From: Oceanobacillus rekensis
GTDB lineage: Bacteria > Bacillota > Bacilli > Bacillales > Amphibacillaceae
Assembly: GCF_002153375.1 (NCBI RefSeq)
Contig: NZ_MTBQ01000005.1
Coordinates: 1 to 64,000, forward strand
Direction: 5' to 3'
DNA length: 64,000 nt
Made by a program: the position numbers and the translations under genes. Under the pieces are notes generated by a model that did no database searches, had not been told where the DNA came from, and saw nothing but the letters and a program-made list of their open reading frames with translations. This document shows, one piece after another, positions 43,222 to 51,536 of the stretch; the first letter of the stretch is position 1; the number at the start of each line of letters is the position of its first letter.

Positions 43222-43383
43222 ACTTTTCACACTCCTCAAAATAAATTGAAGTAAGCTTACTCAGTATTAATATATTCATGCAAAACGAAAATGATAGGGA
43301 CAACCACATCAAGCTTTTTGTGGAAATTTATAATATTGATTAATTGGTGATCGGGGCGAGGAAAAGGATTTTAAACATGACAG

Positions 43384-43488
43384 AGTTGTGCGGTATTTAG
43401 TGAAAGTCGCTCCATAACCTACAATAGTTGCGCGACATCACCTAAAAGTTGTGCACTAACTATTCTAAGTAGTGCAATCTCTGCTAAT
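43384..43488 (+). repeat. 21-bp tandem array, family B, 5 units
   Basis: Units begin AGTTGTGCGGTATTTAGTGA, AGTCGCTCCATAACCTACAA, AGTTGCGCGACATCACCTAA, AGTTGTGCACTAACTATTCT and AGTAGTGCAATCTCTGCTAA. A leader GATTTTAAACATGACAG stands immediately before the first unit, as in the arrays at 50912 and 55799. Confidence 0.92.
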
Positions 43489-43881
43489 TGACATATATAT
43501 AGAAGGTTAGGTAGTCAATTGCTTAAGCAACATTGGGTAACGGGACCCATTGGCAAATACCTCTCGTTCTTTCGGGATAAACAGGGAAAATAGTCAAGGG
43601 TATTCAGACATCGGTTATTGTGGTAGCTCTCTTTCATCAAAAAAAGGTATTGAGACCAGTTTTTTCAATATCGAATGGATTAATTGATATTTCCCAATTT
43701 CTTGAGGTGAAATGTGATTCTTTAATGTACAGCACTAACTAATTTTAATTATTTATTTTAATTTATTTATTTTCTTGACCGATTAAATAAAGTTTCTTAT
43801 TCACACCTTTTTTAGGGATTCTCTTTAAAAAAAGCCGAAACAAAGACAAGTGCACAGGCAAAATGTCCTGGTATTAATATT
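43489..43881. other. Intergenic region before the second collagen-like gene
   Basis: About 390 bases with no gene. The 3' half is very AT-rich. A palindrome TTGCTTAAGCAA lies near 43518. Confidence 0.45.
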
Positions 43882-43890
43882 CATATAGTA
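43882..43890 (+). promoter_or_regulatory. Possible sigma-K -10 box
   Basis: CATATAGTA fits CATANNNTA exactly and lies 26 bases before the ATG of the collagen-like gene. Confidence 0.4.
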
Positions 43891-43915
43891 TCCCTTATAA
43901 AAGGAGCTTTAGATA

Positions 43916-44998
43916 ATGAATAGTATTAATAAAAAAATTCGCGCTTATCATCCTAATAAAAAAGGCCATACTTATTGTCCTCATTGTTGTAAAATTTCTT
44001 GTTGTTGTGGCTATTCTAGAGGACTAAAATGTCCAAAAAGACCGGCCTGCCTAGCAGGACCACCAGGACCGGCCGGCCCAGCGGGAGCGCAAGGAGAAGC
44101 GGGAGTACCAGGCCCAGCAGGAACACCAGGAGCAATCGGTCCATCAGGCCCGGCCGGCCCAGCGGGAGCTCAAGGAGAAGCAGGAGAACCCGGCCCAGCA
44201 GGCCCAACAGGGGCATCAGGAGCAGTCGGTCCATCAGGCCCGGCCGGCCCAGCGGGAGCACAAGGAGAAGCAGGAGAACCAGGTCCAACAGGAGCAACAG
44301 GAGCAATCGGTCCAGCCGGCCCAACGGGAGCGCAAGGAGAAGCGGGAGAACCAGGCCCAGCTGGCCCAACAGGCCCAGCTGGAGCAACCGGTCCAGCCGG
44401 CACAGCGGGAGCGCAAGGAGAAGCAGGAGAACCAGGTCCAACAGGAGCAACAGGAGCAATCGGTCCAGCCGGCCCAGCGGGAGTACAAGGAGAAGCAGGA
44501 GAATCAGGCCCAGCAGGACCACAAGGAGAGCCAGGCCCAGCAGGACCGCAAGGAATACAAGGGCCAGCAGGAGGAGTATTGGCATTTGCAGACTTCTTCG
44601 CGTTAATGCCACCTGATAATGCAGATACCGTAGCACCAGGTACAGATGTAGATTTCCCTCAAGATGGACCAAATAGTGGAACAGGAATTGCCCGTACAGG
44701 TCCTTCATCATTCAACTTAACTGATATCGGTTTTTATCAGGTGTTGTTTCAAGTGAGTGTCACTGAAGCAGGACAGCTTATTTTAACACTTAACGGTGCA
44801 GACCTAGCTTATACAGTGGTTGGAAGAGCAACCGGTACTTCACAGATAGTAGAAATGGCAATCATTGAAACAACAAGCGTCAATTCAATTCTTACTGTAC
44901 GAAACCCTGCTGGTAACTCTACAGCACTTACGATCACTCCTTTAGCTGGGGGAACAAGACCTGTTTCAGCGCATCTTGTGATTACCAGACTTCAATAA
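43916..44998 (+). CDS. Collagen-like exosporium-type protein (BclA-like)
   Basis: 360 residues. N-terminus rich in Cys ([20 protein letters not shown]) without a signal peptide, about 56 uninterrupted Gly-X-Y triplets at residues 49-220 ([13 protein letters not shown] and GAIGPAGP patterns), and a C-terminal TNF/C1q-like jelly-roll domain: [20 protein letters not shown], then [20 protein letters not shown]. The domain is that of spore-surface nap proteins, where it forms trimers. AAAGGAGC precedes the ATG. The collagen region has long antisense open frames caused by the GC-rich triplet repeats; they are not genes. Confidence 0.93.
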   Translation: MNSINKKIRAYHPNKKGHTYCPHCCKISCCCGYSRGLKCPKRPACLAGPPGPAGPAGAQGEAGVPGPAGTPGAIGPSGPAGPAGAQGEAGEPGPAGPTGASGAVGPSGPAGPAGAQGEAGEPGPTGATGAIGPAGPTGAQGEAGEPGPAGPTGPAGATGPAGTAGAQGEAGEPGPTGATGAIGPAGPAGVQGEAGESGPAGPQGEPGPAGPQGIQGPAGGVLAFADFFALMPPDNADTVAPGTDVDFPQDGPNSGTGIARTGPSSFNLTDIGFYQVLFQVSVTEAGQLILTLNGADLAYTVVGRATGTSQIVEMAIIETTSVNSILTVRNPAGNSTALTITPLAGGTRPVSAHLVITRLQ

Positions 44999-45097
44999 AC
45001 AGAATAGATTAGTAGAATCAGGACTGTCGTGATGATAAATCTCGATTCTAAATAGGTAATTGAAGTACTAAAGTAACTGTAAACAAATTAAAAATAG

Positions 45098-45133
45098 ACC
45101 ACCAAATTAATTTACAAATTTTGGTGGTCCATT
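45098..45133 (+). terminator. Terminator after the collagen-like gene
   Basis: GACCACCAAA / TTTGGTGGTC arms around TTAATTTACAAA. T-run is limited. Confidence 0.7.
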
Positions 45134-45260
45134 TTAATGCCTTTTATAATTTGTATCATAGGTATCGGAACATGTTACTTTATTGCTGTTTTAGCTTGCA
45201 CTCCCAGCCGAAACAGCAGATGAACAAGAAGAAACAAAACACATCCCGAAATACAAAAAA

Positions 45261-45333
45261 GGAAGCACGGGGACGATTCTCGCGCTTCTTTTTTGTGCAA
45301 ATATGGAAGCAAAAGAACCGTCCACATGCTTCT
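45261..45333. repeat. Double palindromic repeat
   Basis: GGAAGCACGGGGACGATTCT with CGCGCTTCT, link TTTTTTGTGCAAATAT, then GGAAGCAAAAGAACCGTCCA with CATGCTTCT. It lies between the convergent collagen-like and phoX genes. Confidence 0.9.
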
Positions 45334-45347
45334 TCTAATGCTAATTT

Positions 45348-46793
45348 TTAAATAATCGGGATGCCGTGGCGTTGGTATGCTGCGGCTTCGAGGTTTGACA
45401 TTCCTTGGATTTCAGCAAAGGATGCAAGGTTGTCCGAGATTTTAGGTTCATAATTTTTCGGTGGTGCTGCATGTCCCATTCTACGCTGGTTTCCGGAATT
45501 TCTGCGGGCGAATGGTCCCCAAATCGCAAGTGTTAAGCCTGGTGATTGAATATTTACGAAAAAGGTCTTTCCATCAGGAGAAAAGGTCGGTCCAGCAAGC
45601 TCTGAGTTATTGAGCATATTTTCAGCGAAGACATATGAATCTCCTTCCGGTGTGATTCCTATAATCCGGTCTGTGCCATTGCCATCTTCAGCAATCCATA
45701 GATCTCCCCATGGTGTAATGGTAATGTTGTCCGGTGATTCCAAATCATTTGATTTCGTTGATTCATAGAAAAGCTCCAATGTATTTGTTGCGGGAATATA
45801 ACGATAAACTGTACCTAGATTTTCACTGCCGCCAGACGTATCCGAGAACCAGAACACACCGCCAACAAAATGGCATCCTTCTAATCTGGAGAACTGGATA
45901 CAACCTTGTTGTCTGGCTTCGAAAGTAGGTTTTTCAGGGTTCACATCTTTCCAAACGATTCCAAACTTTTGCCCGGAGTAAAAACTACTCGCCTCATCCG
46001 AACTCAATTCCTCAAAGGCAGCAGCCTGTAATTTGCCACCTTTTTGTAAGGAACCAATCTTTTGACTGCGGTCTACTGGAATGTAGCGATAAAAATAACT
46101 TGGTCCAGCGTCTTCAGTCAAATAGACAATTCCAGTCGCAGGATCAACATCCACAGCCTCGTGCGAGAAAGCACCCATATCACGAATTGGCGTTTTTGAC
46201 AGATTACTTTCCGGATCAAGCGGATCTACTTCGAAAACATAGCCATGTCCTTCGTTAAGCGTCTCTTCACATGTAAGCCAAGTTCCCCACGGAGTAGCGC
46301 CACCTGCGCAATTCCGTATGGTACCTGCAGAAGTTACGTATTCATCTTGTACTTTGCGGTTAGCACCAACAACAATCGCTGTCGTGCCACCAGTATTTTC
46401 TTTATCATATGGATTTTTACCAATAACAGGATTATTTGTACTACTAGTCAATTCATGATTGCGTACGAGAATAGTAGAGTTATTACGTCCATTAAATGCT
46501 GCCATCCCATCAAACATCGATGGAATCGGACGCCCATCAGAAAGCTTGCCACCTTCTTCCGAGATAATCCGGTATTGAAATCCTTTTGGAAGCTTGAAAA
46601 CCCCTCCAATATCATTTACTAAAGGGCCATATCCACCGAATACACCTTTTGCACTTGCTTGCGTTGAAGCTGCTAATGCACGATTCCCTCCAGTAAGAGA
46701 AAGAATGCCTGTTGCTCCTAATGCAATGCTTGCCGTGCCCATTCCGCCTACCTTCAGAAACTTGCGCCTGTCCATTTTAGATTTTTCACTCAT
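45348..46793 (-). CDS. phoX: PhoX-family alkaline phosphatase (DUF839)
   Basis: 481 residues with a twin-arginine signal (DRRKFLKVGGMGTASIALGA). The PhoX domain is evident: FQYRIISEEGGKLSDGRPIP, ILVRNHELTSS, TWLTCEETLNEGHGYVFEVD, MGAFSHEAVDVDPATGIVYL, TEDAGPSYFYRY and LWIAEDGNGTDR. PhoX enzymes are calcium/iron-dependent phosphatases exported folded by Tat to release phosphate from organic esters. AAGGGTGGG precedes the ATG. A putative promoter segment upstream (46873-46940) is repeated at 49738; the Pho regulon link is inferred from function only. Confidence 0.92.
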   Translation of the reverse strand: MSEKSKMDRRKFLKVGGMGTASIALGATGILSLTGGNRALAASTQASAKGVFGGYGPLVNDIGGVFKLPKGFQYRIISEEGGKLSDGRPIPSMFDGMAAFNGRNNSTILVRNHELTSSTNNPVIGKNPYDKENTGGTTAIVVGANRKVQDEYVTSAGTIRNCAGGATPWGTWLTCEETLNEGHGYVFEVDPLDPESNLSKTPIRDMGAFSHEAVDVDPATGIVYLTEDAGPSYFYRYIPVDRSQKIGSLQKGGKLQAAAFEELSSDEASSFYSGQKFGIVWKDVNPEKPTFEARQQGCIQFSRLEGCHFVGGVFWFSDTSGGSENLGTVYRYIPATNTLELFYESTKSNDLESPDNITITPWGDLWIAEDGNGTDRIIGITPEGDSYVFAENMLNNSELAGPTFSPDGKTFFVNIQSPGLTLAIWGPFARRNSGNQRRMGHAAPPKNYEPKISDNLASFAEIQGMSNLEAAAYQRHGIPII

Positions 46794-46872
46794 GTAATTC
46801 CCACCCTTTAGATAATTTTGTATTTCCTATTGAAAAGTCTAATGAATTGCAAATCAACTCTACTAATAGGGT

Positions 46873-46940
46873 AACAATACTTTATTAACTTGATATGTAC
46901 TTACAGTAAAGGTAGTGTAAATTCTGGGATTATTTGTCTT
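46873..46940 (+). repeat. Direct repeat flanking the M20/DUF3100 operon, copy 1
   Basis: ACAATACTTTATTAACTTGA, TATGTACTTACAGTAAAGGT and AGTGTAAATTCTGGGATTAT recur with few changes at 49738-49806 in the same orientation. Each copy lies just outside a GGGGACGGTTCT-type element. Confidence 0.85.
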
Positions 46941-46952
46941 TTTATTAAATGA

Positions 46953-46980
46953 GGAAGCAAGAGAACCGTCCCCATGCTTC
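46953..46980. repeat. Short palindromic repeat, reverse orientation
   Basis: GGAAGCAAGAGAACCGTCCC followed by CATGCTTC. Confidence 0.85.
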
Positions 46981-47104
46981 TTCTATAAAATCCGTACGTT
47001 TTATTTTTATAATTGTGTAATATATGTTATTGACGATGATTGTTGGTCGTGTTACGATTACTCAGTCATAAGGTTATTATAGAGTCGAATAAGGAGATGT
47101 AACG

Positions 47105-48364
47105 ATGACGTTTAAGGAACAATATGAGGAAATTAAAGCTATTGCTGATAAAATATATGCAAATCCCGAATTGGGATATAAGGAAGTTCATACGAAAGAA
47201 ACGATTATAGATTTTTTAAAAAACGTAAATCCGGACGTTAAGATAAATGAATTTAGTACAACGGGTTTTCGGACAACACTTGGGAATGAAGAGAAGGATG
47301 TACACATCGCGTTTATTGCTGAACTCGATGCAGTCTATGCACCGACACATAGGTATGCCGATAAAAGTAATGGGGCGGCACATAATTGCGGGCATTATAC
47401 GCAAGTGGCAATTGCGCTTGCATTATATAATTATCTATTAAAATCGGAAGCTTACAAACAGTTTGATTACAACATCACCTTTGTCTTTGTGCCGGCAGAG
47501 GAATATTTGGATTTGCCATACCGTGAAGCGTTAATGAAGCAAAATAAAATTACACATTATGGTGGCAAACCCGAGGCAATGAAGCTTGGGGTGTTTGATG
47601 ATATTGATGTTGGCATATGTGTTCATGCCATGGGTGGGGAGTTCGAGAAACGAAGCATTGAAATAAATTGTGATTTGGCTGGATTTTTATATAAAAAATA
47701 CAATTTTATAGGAGAAGCAACACATGCTGGCTTTGATCCATTCTCCTCAAAAAATGCCTATAATATGTCATCCTTATTTAATGTTGCAGTGGGATTAAGC
47801 AGGCAGCAGTTGAAAGATTCGGAACAAGTGAGAATTAATCCAATCGTTATGGAATCGGATATGTCGACCAATGTCATTCCAAATCATATTAAGGTAGGAA
47901 CAGACTTACGAACCAAATCGATCGATTATTTAAAAGAAGTTGCCGGAAAATTGGATGATGCTGCAAAAGGCAGTGCTATGTCTTTACAGGGAGAAGTAGA
48001 AGTGGAAACGCAAATGGGTTATATGCCATTTATACAAGATCGTTATTTATCGGAATTTGTGAAGGAAGCTTATAATGAAAGTGAAGAGATAGAAGATATT
48101 ATAGAGAATAACTTTATTAGTGCTGCGGGAGATATTGGTGATCTTAGCTATATGATTCCATGTATTCAAATTGGCTATAGCGGGTTTACTGGTACGATTC
48201 ATGGGGATGACTTTATCGATGTTGATCCGGAATACATCTATGAAACGTTCCCGAGATTTTTGGCCCAGGTTTTCGAAAAAATAAACGGAAACATCGACAA
48301 GTCTAAATTATATCGAAAAACGTATGAAGATTACGTCTCAATAATAGAAGCTATTATTAAATAA
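47105..48364 (+). CDS. M20-family amidohydrolase/peptidase
   Basis: 419 residues. Metal-dependent amidohydrolase of the AbgB/aminoacylase type: EIKAIADKIYANPELGYKEV at the N-terminus, FIAELDAVYAP, AHNCGHYTQVAIALAL with HNCGH metal ligands, VPAEEYLDLP with the catalytic Glu pair, and a late TGTIHGDDF. It should cleave an amide bond in a small N-acyl or dipeptide-like substrate. ATAAGGAG precedes the ATG. It heads an operon with DUF3100 and another membrane protein that may transport its substrate or product. Confidence 0.9.
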   Translation: MTFKEQYEEIKAIADKIYANPELGYKEVHTKETIIDFLKNVNPDVKINEFSTTGFRTTLGNEEKDVHIAFIAELDAVYAPTHRYADKSNGAAHNCGHYTQVAIALALYNYLLKSEAYKQFDYNITFVFVPAEEYLDLPYREALMKQNKITHYGGKPEAMKLGVFDDIDVGICVHAMGGEFEKRSIEINCDLAGFLYKKYNFIGEATHAGFDPFSSKNAYNMSSLFNVAVGLSRQQLKDSEQVRINPIVMESDMSTNVIPNHIKVGTDLRTKSIDYLKEVAGKLDDAAKGSAMSLQGEVEVETQMGYMPFIQDRYLSEFVKEAYNESEEIEDIIENNFISAAGDIGDLSYMIPCIQIGYSGFTGTIHGDDFIDVDPEYIYETFPRFLAQVFEKINGNIDKSKLYRKTYEDYVSIIEAIIK

Positions 48365-48393
48365 TTATGCCACCCAAGGAAAGAGGAGACTCC

Positions 48394-49182
48394 ATGAAGA
48401 AAAATTTCATCTATTTAATTGTTTTTGCTCTACTCGTTATTACGGTTGCTGAATTTATCGGTTTTCAAAGTATTCCTATAGGGTCATTTTCAATCGGATT
48501 ACTGCCATTGGTTTTTGCAATTGCCATTACAATGATTCTTGGTTTGAGTATTTTTAGAAAAGGATTTTGGAAAAAAGTATATAGCAAAGAAAACGTTGAT
48601 TTTGCTAGTAAATATTTAATCTTCATCATGCTTCCATTAATGGCCAGATATGGTGCCGACGTTGCTCCTCAAATTGGCGAAATCATTCAGGTAGGCTGGG
48701 TATTTATCATCCAGGAGCTAGGGAATTTGGGAACCGTTCTGATTGGTCTTCCACTAGCTATTATGCTTGGATTAAGGCGTGAAGCAATTGGTGCAACCCT
48801 CGGAATTGGCCGTGAAGGGGAACTCGCATATATCTCAGAGAAATATACATTGGAGTCTAAAGAAGGGCGTGGCGTTCTTTCCATCTATATAATTGGTACA
48901 TTGTTTGGGGCAATCTTTTTCAGTATTTTCTCTCCGATCCTACTACAGTTAGGATTTCAGGTGGAGGCATTAGCAATGGCCACCGGGGTTGGTTCGGGGA
49001 GTATGATGAGTGCGGCATCGGCTAGTTTGGTTGCGCAAGTCCCTGACATGGAAAGTACGATTCTTGCCTATGCCTCTGCAAGTCAGCTATTAACTAGTTT
49101 CCTAGGTACATTTACAATGGTATTTCTAGCGGCTCCGCTACAACAATTGATATACAAATTTTTAGTGAGAGGTGACAACTAA
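48394..49182 (+). CDS. DUF3100 membrane protein
   Basis: 262 residues with about seven membrane helices; DUF3100 family. GLRREAIGATLGIGREGELA and ATGVGSGSMMSAASASLVAQ are conserved-looking loops. The family is commonly next to M20 amidohydrolases and is taken to be a transporter, though this is unproven. ATG at 48394 follows GAAAGAGGAG; an earlier in-frame ATG at 48367 has no site. It overlaps the next gene by one base (TAATG). Confidence 0.88.
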   Translation: MKKNFIYLIVFALLVITVAEFIGFQSIPIGSFSIGLLPLVFAIAITMILGLSIFRKGFWKKVYSKENVDFASKYLIFIMLPLMARYGADVAPQIGEIIQVGWVFIIQELGNLGTVLIGLPLAIMLGLRREAIGATLGIGREGELAYISEKYTLESKEGRGVLSIYIIGTLFGAIFFSIFSPILLQLGFQVEALAMATGVGSGSMMSAASASLVAQVPDMESTILAYASASQLLTSFLGTFTMVFLAAPLQQLIYKFLVRGDN

Positions 49183-49667
49183 TGACTAATGGAATGAATA
49201 AATATGTTAAATATGGTCTAATTCTCTTGCTCAGTGTTGGTCTCATTTTGTTTACACAGGAAATTAAGTCGTTAAAGGATCCTAATTCCATGCCGGTTAC
49301 TGGAACGACAGTGCTTGGACTTGGTGTTTTATGGCTGTTCTCCATGATAGGAATTGGTATTTCAGATGTCATGCAAAAATCATCAGTGAAATTTATTCGT
49401 GACTTTCCCATATTAGGATGGGTATCGATTACATCACTGGTACTTTGTTTAATTTCGGATTTCTTTGTTCAAGCAATCCAGGCTGTAGACTTTTTATCCA
49501 TTACAACACCAATCCTTACATTTGCAGGAATCTCAGTAGCAAACCGCCTTGTGGATCTAAGAAAAACATCCTGGAAAATCGCCCTAGTCGCGATCTTCGT
49601 CTTCACCGGAACCTACGCAGGCAGCGCTCTACTTGCCCAACTTGGACTATATCTAGCAGGGAATTAG
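49182..49667 (+). CDS. Membrane protein, partner of DUF3100
   Basis: 161 residues with five hydrophobic segments. Not matched to a named domain. It starts inside the stop codon of the DUF3100 gene, with GAGGTGA upstream, so the two are translated together and probably form one transport complex with the M20 enzyme as cytosolic partner (inference). A palindromic repeat starts at the last base of its TAG stop codon. Confidence 0.8.
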   Translation: MTNGMNKYVKYGLILLLSVGLILFTQEIKSLKDPNSMPVTGTTVLGLGVLWLFSMIGIGISDVMQKSSVKFIRDFPILGWVSITSLVLCLISDFFVQAIQAVDFLSITTPILTFAGISVANRLVDLRKTSWKIALVAIFVFTGTYAGSALLAQLGLYLAGN

Positions 49668-49737
49668 GAAGCGCGGGGACGGTTCTCTTGCTTCCATTTT
49701 ACGCATTTGGAAGCAAAAGAACCGTCCCCGTGCTTTC
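49667..49737. repeat. Double palindromic repeat at the operon end
   Basis: GGAAGCGCGGGGACGGTTCT with CTTGCTTCC, link ATTTTACGCATTT, then GGAAGCAAAAGAACCGTCCC with CGTGCTTTC. It follows the stop codon without a gap. Confidence 0.92.
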
Positions 49738-49806
49738 ACAATACTTTATTAACTAAATATGTACTTACAGTAAAGAGAGTGTAAGTTCTGGGATTATATG
49801 GATTTT
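49738..49806 (+). repeat. Direct repeat flanking the M20/DUF3100 operon, copy 2
   Basis: ACAATACTTTATTAACTAAA, TATGTACTTACAGTAAAGAG and AGTGTAAGTTCTGGGATTAT match 46873-46940. It has no promoter-like function evident here because no plus-strand gene follows closely. Confidence 0.85.
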
Positions 49807-50257
49807 AATTAATGGAACATATTAAAATTGGAAAGTAAGGATAGAAATGATGAGAATTATACATAGTTGGTCCAAACAGGGGGATGTTCAGAAGGTTTAA
49901 TCGGTATACCAGGATTGAAACTGATTGCAGTTACCGCGTTAATTAAAAAGGCTTCTAGAGATTGGAAGAGCATCAGGAGATACCTTACGTGAACTAAAAA
50001 ATATATACGCCGAAACAGCATTTTTTCCTTTTGCCACTGGTCTTTAAATGTATCCTTCTTAAATGCTTCAGAAATCATTTGTCTTGAATTTCGGATAAAC
50101 CTTCTTTTAGCATTAATACTGTAATGTAGTTGTTATTGATGTCATAAGTCCTCAGAATACAAATGGATGGAAACCTGCAATAATAAAAAATAAATAGGGG
50201 GTTATATACCGGTGTTACAATTGTTTCCATAACCCCTGCATGTCAATCGCGTTAAAA
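49807..50257. other. Intergenic region with unrecognised open frame
   Basis: A minus-strand frame near 49857-50078 reads MISEAFKKDTFKDQWQKEKM and later AVTAISFNPGIPIKPSEHPP, which could be a decayed or unknown small protein. It has no ribosome binding site and I do not recognise it. Confidence 0.4.
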
Positions 50258-50521
50258 CTAGGCCCTGTTCAATACCTCTTGAAACGCATACTCCTCGTCA
50301 TTCATATACCCTTTGAAAATGATATCCTTAATACTTGAATGATTGAATACATACGTATATTTCTGATCGATGTAGCCCTCCGGATAAGGCACACCAACAT
50401 AGTCATACACTGCATCCGCTCCATCTTTCATTATTATCTGTTTTCTCCCGTAAATCATCAGTTTTTTGTCGCCGTTTTTCAATAAGACAATCGTTCCGTT
50501 CGGTAAAAGTGTTTCTGCCAT
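50258..50521 (-). CDS. DUF4176 family protein
   Basis: 87 residues: LLPNGTIVLLKNGDKKLMIY, then YDYVGVPYPEGYIDQKYTYV and FNHSSIKDIIFKGYMNDEEY. This matches DUF4176, small proteins usually encoded beside LXG toxins or ESX/type VII secretion genes. No LXG, EssC or WXG100 gene occurs in the window, so it is an orphan copy. AAAGGAA lies 14 bases before the ATG. Confidence 0.85.
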   Translation of the reverse strand: MAETLLPNGTIVLLKNGDKKLMIYGRKQIIMKDGADAVYDYVGVPYPEGYIDQKYTYVFNHSSIKDIIFKGYMNDEEYAFQEVLNRA

Positions 50522-50590
50522 TGTTTAACCACAATTCCTTTCTCATTTAATTTTCCTCTTATTTTATTATAGTTTGGCCTCAGAAGAATT

Positions 50591-50795
50591 ATGTTTACAA
50601 AGAAATATTTACTTGATTGCTATTTCTTTTTGCTGGGATTCCTTTCTATCATATGCGCTGCTCAAGCCATTGTGATAAAAGAATCACCAAGACATAGAGT
50701 GGGGTTTATTTATGGATGTGGGAATGGGATTTGGTCCTTACATCATTGGTTATATATTTTGGTGCAAAATAACCATGACAAGCTAAAAGGCATAC
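50591..50795 (+). pseudogene. MFS transporter remnant
   Basis: FFLLGFLSIICAAQAIVIKE and SPRHRVG, then after a frameshift MDVGMGFGPYIIGYIFW. These match a stretch late in the first half or middle of major facilitator drug transporters (loop with SPRHRxG, next helix FMDVGMGxGP). The rest of the gene is absent and the frame is broken near 50704. Confidence 0.7.
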
Positions 50796-50856
50796 GTCAT
50801 TTCGTATGCCATTTAGCATGTCATTTAACCGATATTACCTCAAAACGGATTCCTTT

Positions 50857-50876
50857 AAACGGTTCTCCTGCTTCCT
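50857..50876. repeat. Partial palindromic repeat
   Basis: AACGGTTCTCCTGCTTCCTG is the right half of the GGGGACGGTTCT element; the left half is missing. Confidence 0.6.
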
Positions 50877-50911
50877 GTACCGGTTTGGGGGAATGGTTTT
50901 AAACATAACAG

Positions 50912-51100
50912 AGTGGTGCGATATTTAGTGAAAGTCGTGCGATAACCTAGAGGAGTTGCGCAATAACACTTCTAAGTCGTGCGATAACCTAGAGAAGTTG
51001 CGCAACAACACTTCTAAGTCGTGCAATAACCTACAAAAGTTGTGCAGTAACTATTCAAAGTCACGCAGTCCCCACCAATAGTCGCGCAATCCTCCACTTT
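50912..51100 (+). repeat. 21-bp tandem array, family B, 9 units
   Basis: Nine exact 21-bp units from AGTGGTGCGATATTTAGTGA to AGTCGCGCAATCCTCCACTT. AGTCGTGC and AGTTGCGC units alternate, making a 42-bp super-repeat in the middle. The leader GGTTTTAAACATAACAG precedes the first unit. Confidence 0.95.
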
Positions 51101-51144
51101 TAAATCGTATCACTCCCTGAGTTTTATCAATTCATGTCGAATAT

Positions 51145-51166
51145 GTAAGCAAAAGAACCGTCCCTA
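51145..51166. repeat. Partial palindromic repeat at a stop codon
   Basis: GTAAGCAAAAGAACCGTCCC then TA; the element ends in the stop codon (51164-51166) of the minus-strand gene. Confidence 0.65.
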
Positions 51167-51535
51167 TTGTTGCTGAAATACTCTATTCGCAATACCCATT
51201 GCTTGTACAGCTTTGGGGAATCCGGTGTAGCCGGCGCAGTGGATGATGATTTCTTTGATTTCGTCTTCTGTTAGTCCTACTTTTAATGATGCTTGGAAGT
51301 GGACTTCGAGTTGTTCGAATGCACCTTGTGTGATGAGTGCTGTCAGTGTGATGACTTCTCTTTGGGAATGAGATAGTGCCTTTCTTGAATAAAGGTCACC
51401 GAAGCCGAAAGAGACGATCATTTCCCAGAAGTCTGGTGATATTTCCTTCATGCCTGACATGACTTCGCGGACTTCTTCCGAGAAAAGTTCTTTCATGGCT
51501 TCTATGCCGACATCATATCGTTTATTATTTTCCAT
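51164..51535 (-). CDS. Carboxymuconolactone decarboxylase-family protein
   Basis: 123 residues, all-helical CMD fold: SPDFWEMIVSFGFGDLYSRK, REVITLTALITQGAFEQLEV, HFQASLKVGLTEDEIKEII and HCAGYTGFPKAVQAM. Related to gamma-carboxymuconolactone decarboxylase but such proteins also act in stress or other ring reactions; no CxxC of AhpD type is present. The ATG is one base after the TPP-enzyme stop codon, with GGGAGG upstream, so the two genes are coupled. Confidence 0.88.
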   Translation of the reverse strand: MENNKRYDVGIEAMKELFSEEVREVMSGMKEISPDFWEMIVSFGFGDLYSRKALSHSQREVITLTALITQGAFEQLEVHFQASLKVGLTEDEIKEIIIHCAGYTGFPKAVQAMGIANRVFQQQ

Positions 51536-51536
51536 T

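Noticed and set aside
44016..44711. Leu-rich minus-strand frame and Gly/Pro frames antisense to the collagen region
   Set aside because: Mirror of the Gly-X-Y repeat in the real plus-strand gene; no ribosome binding site.
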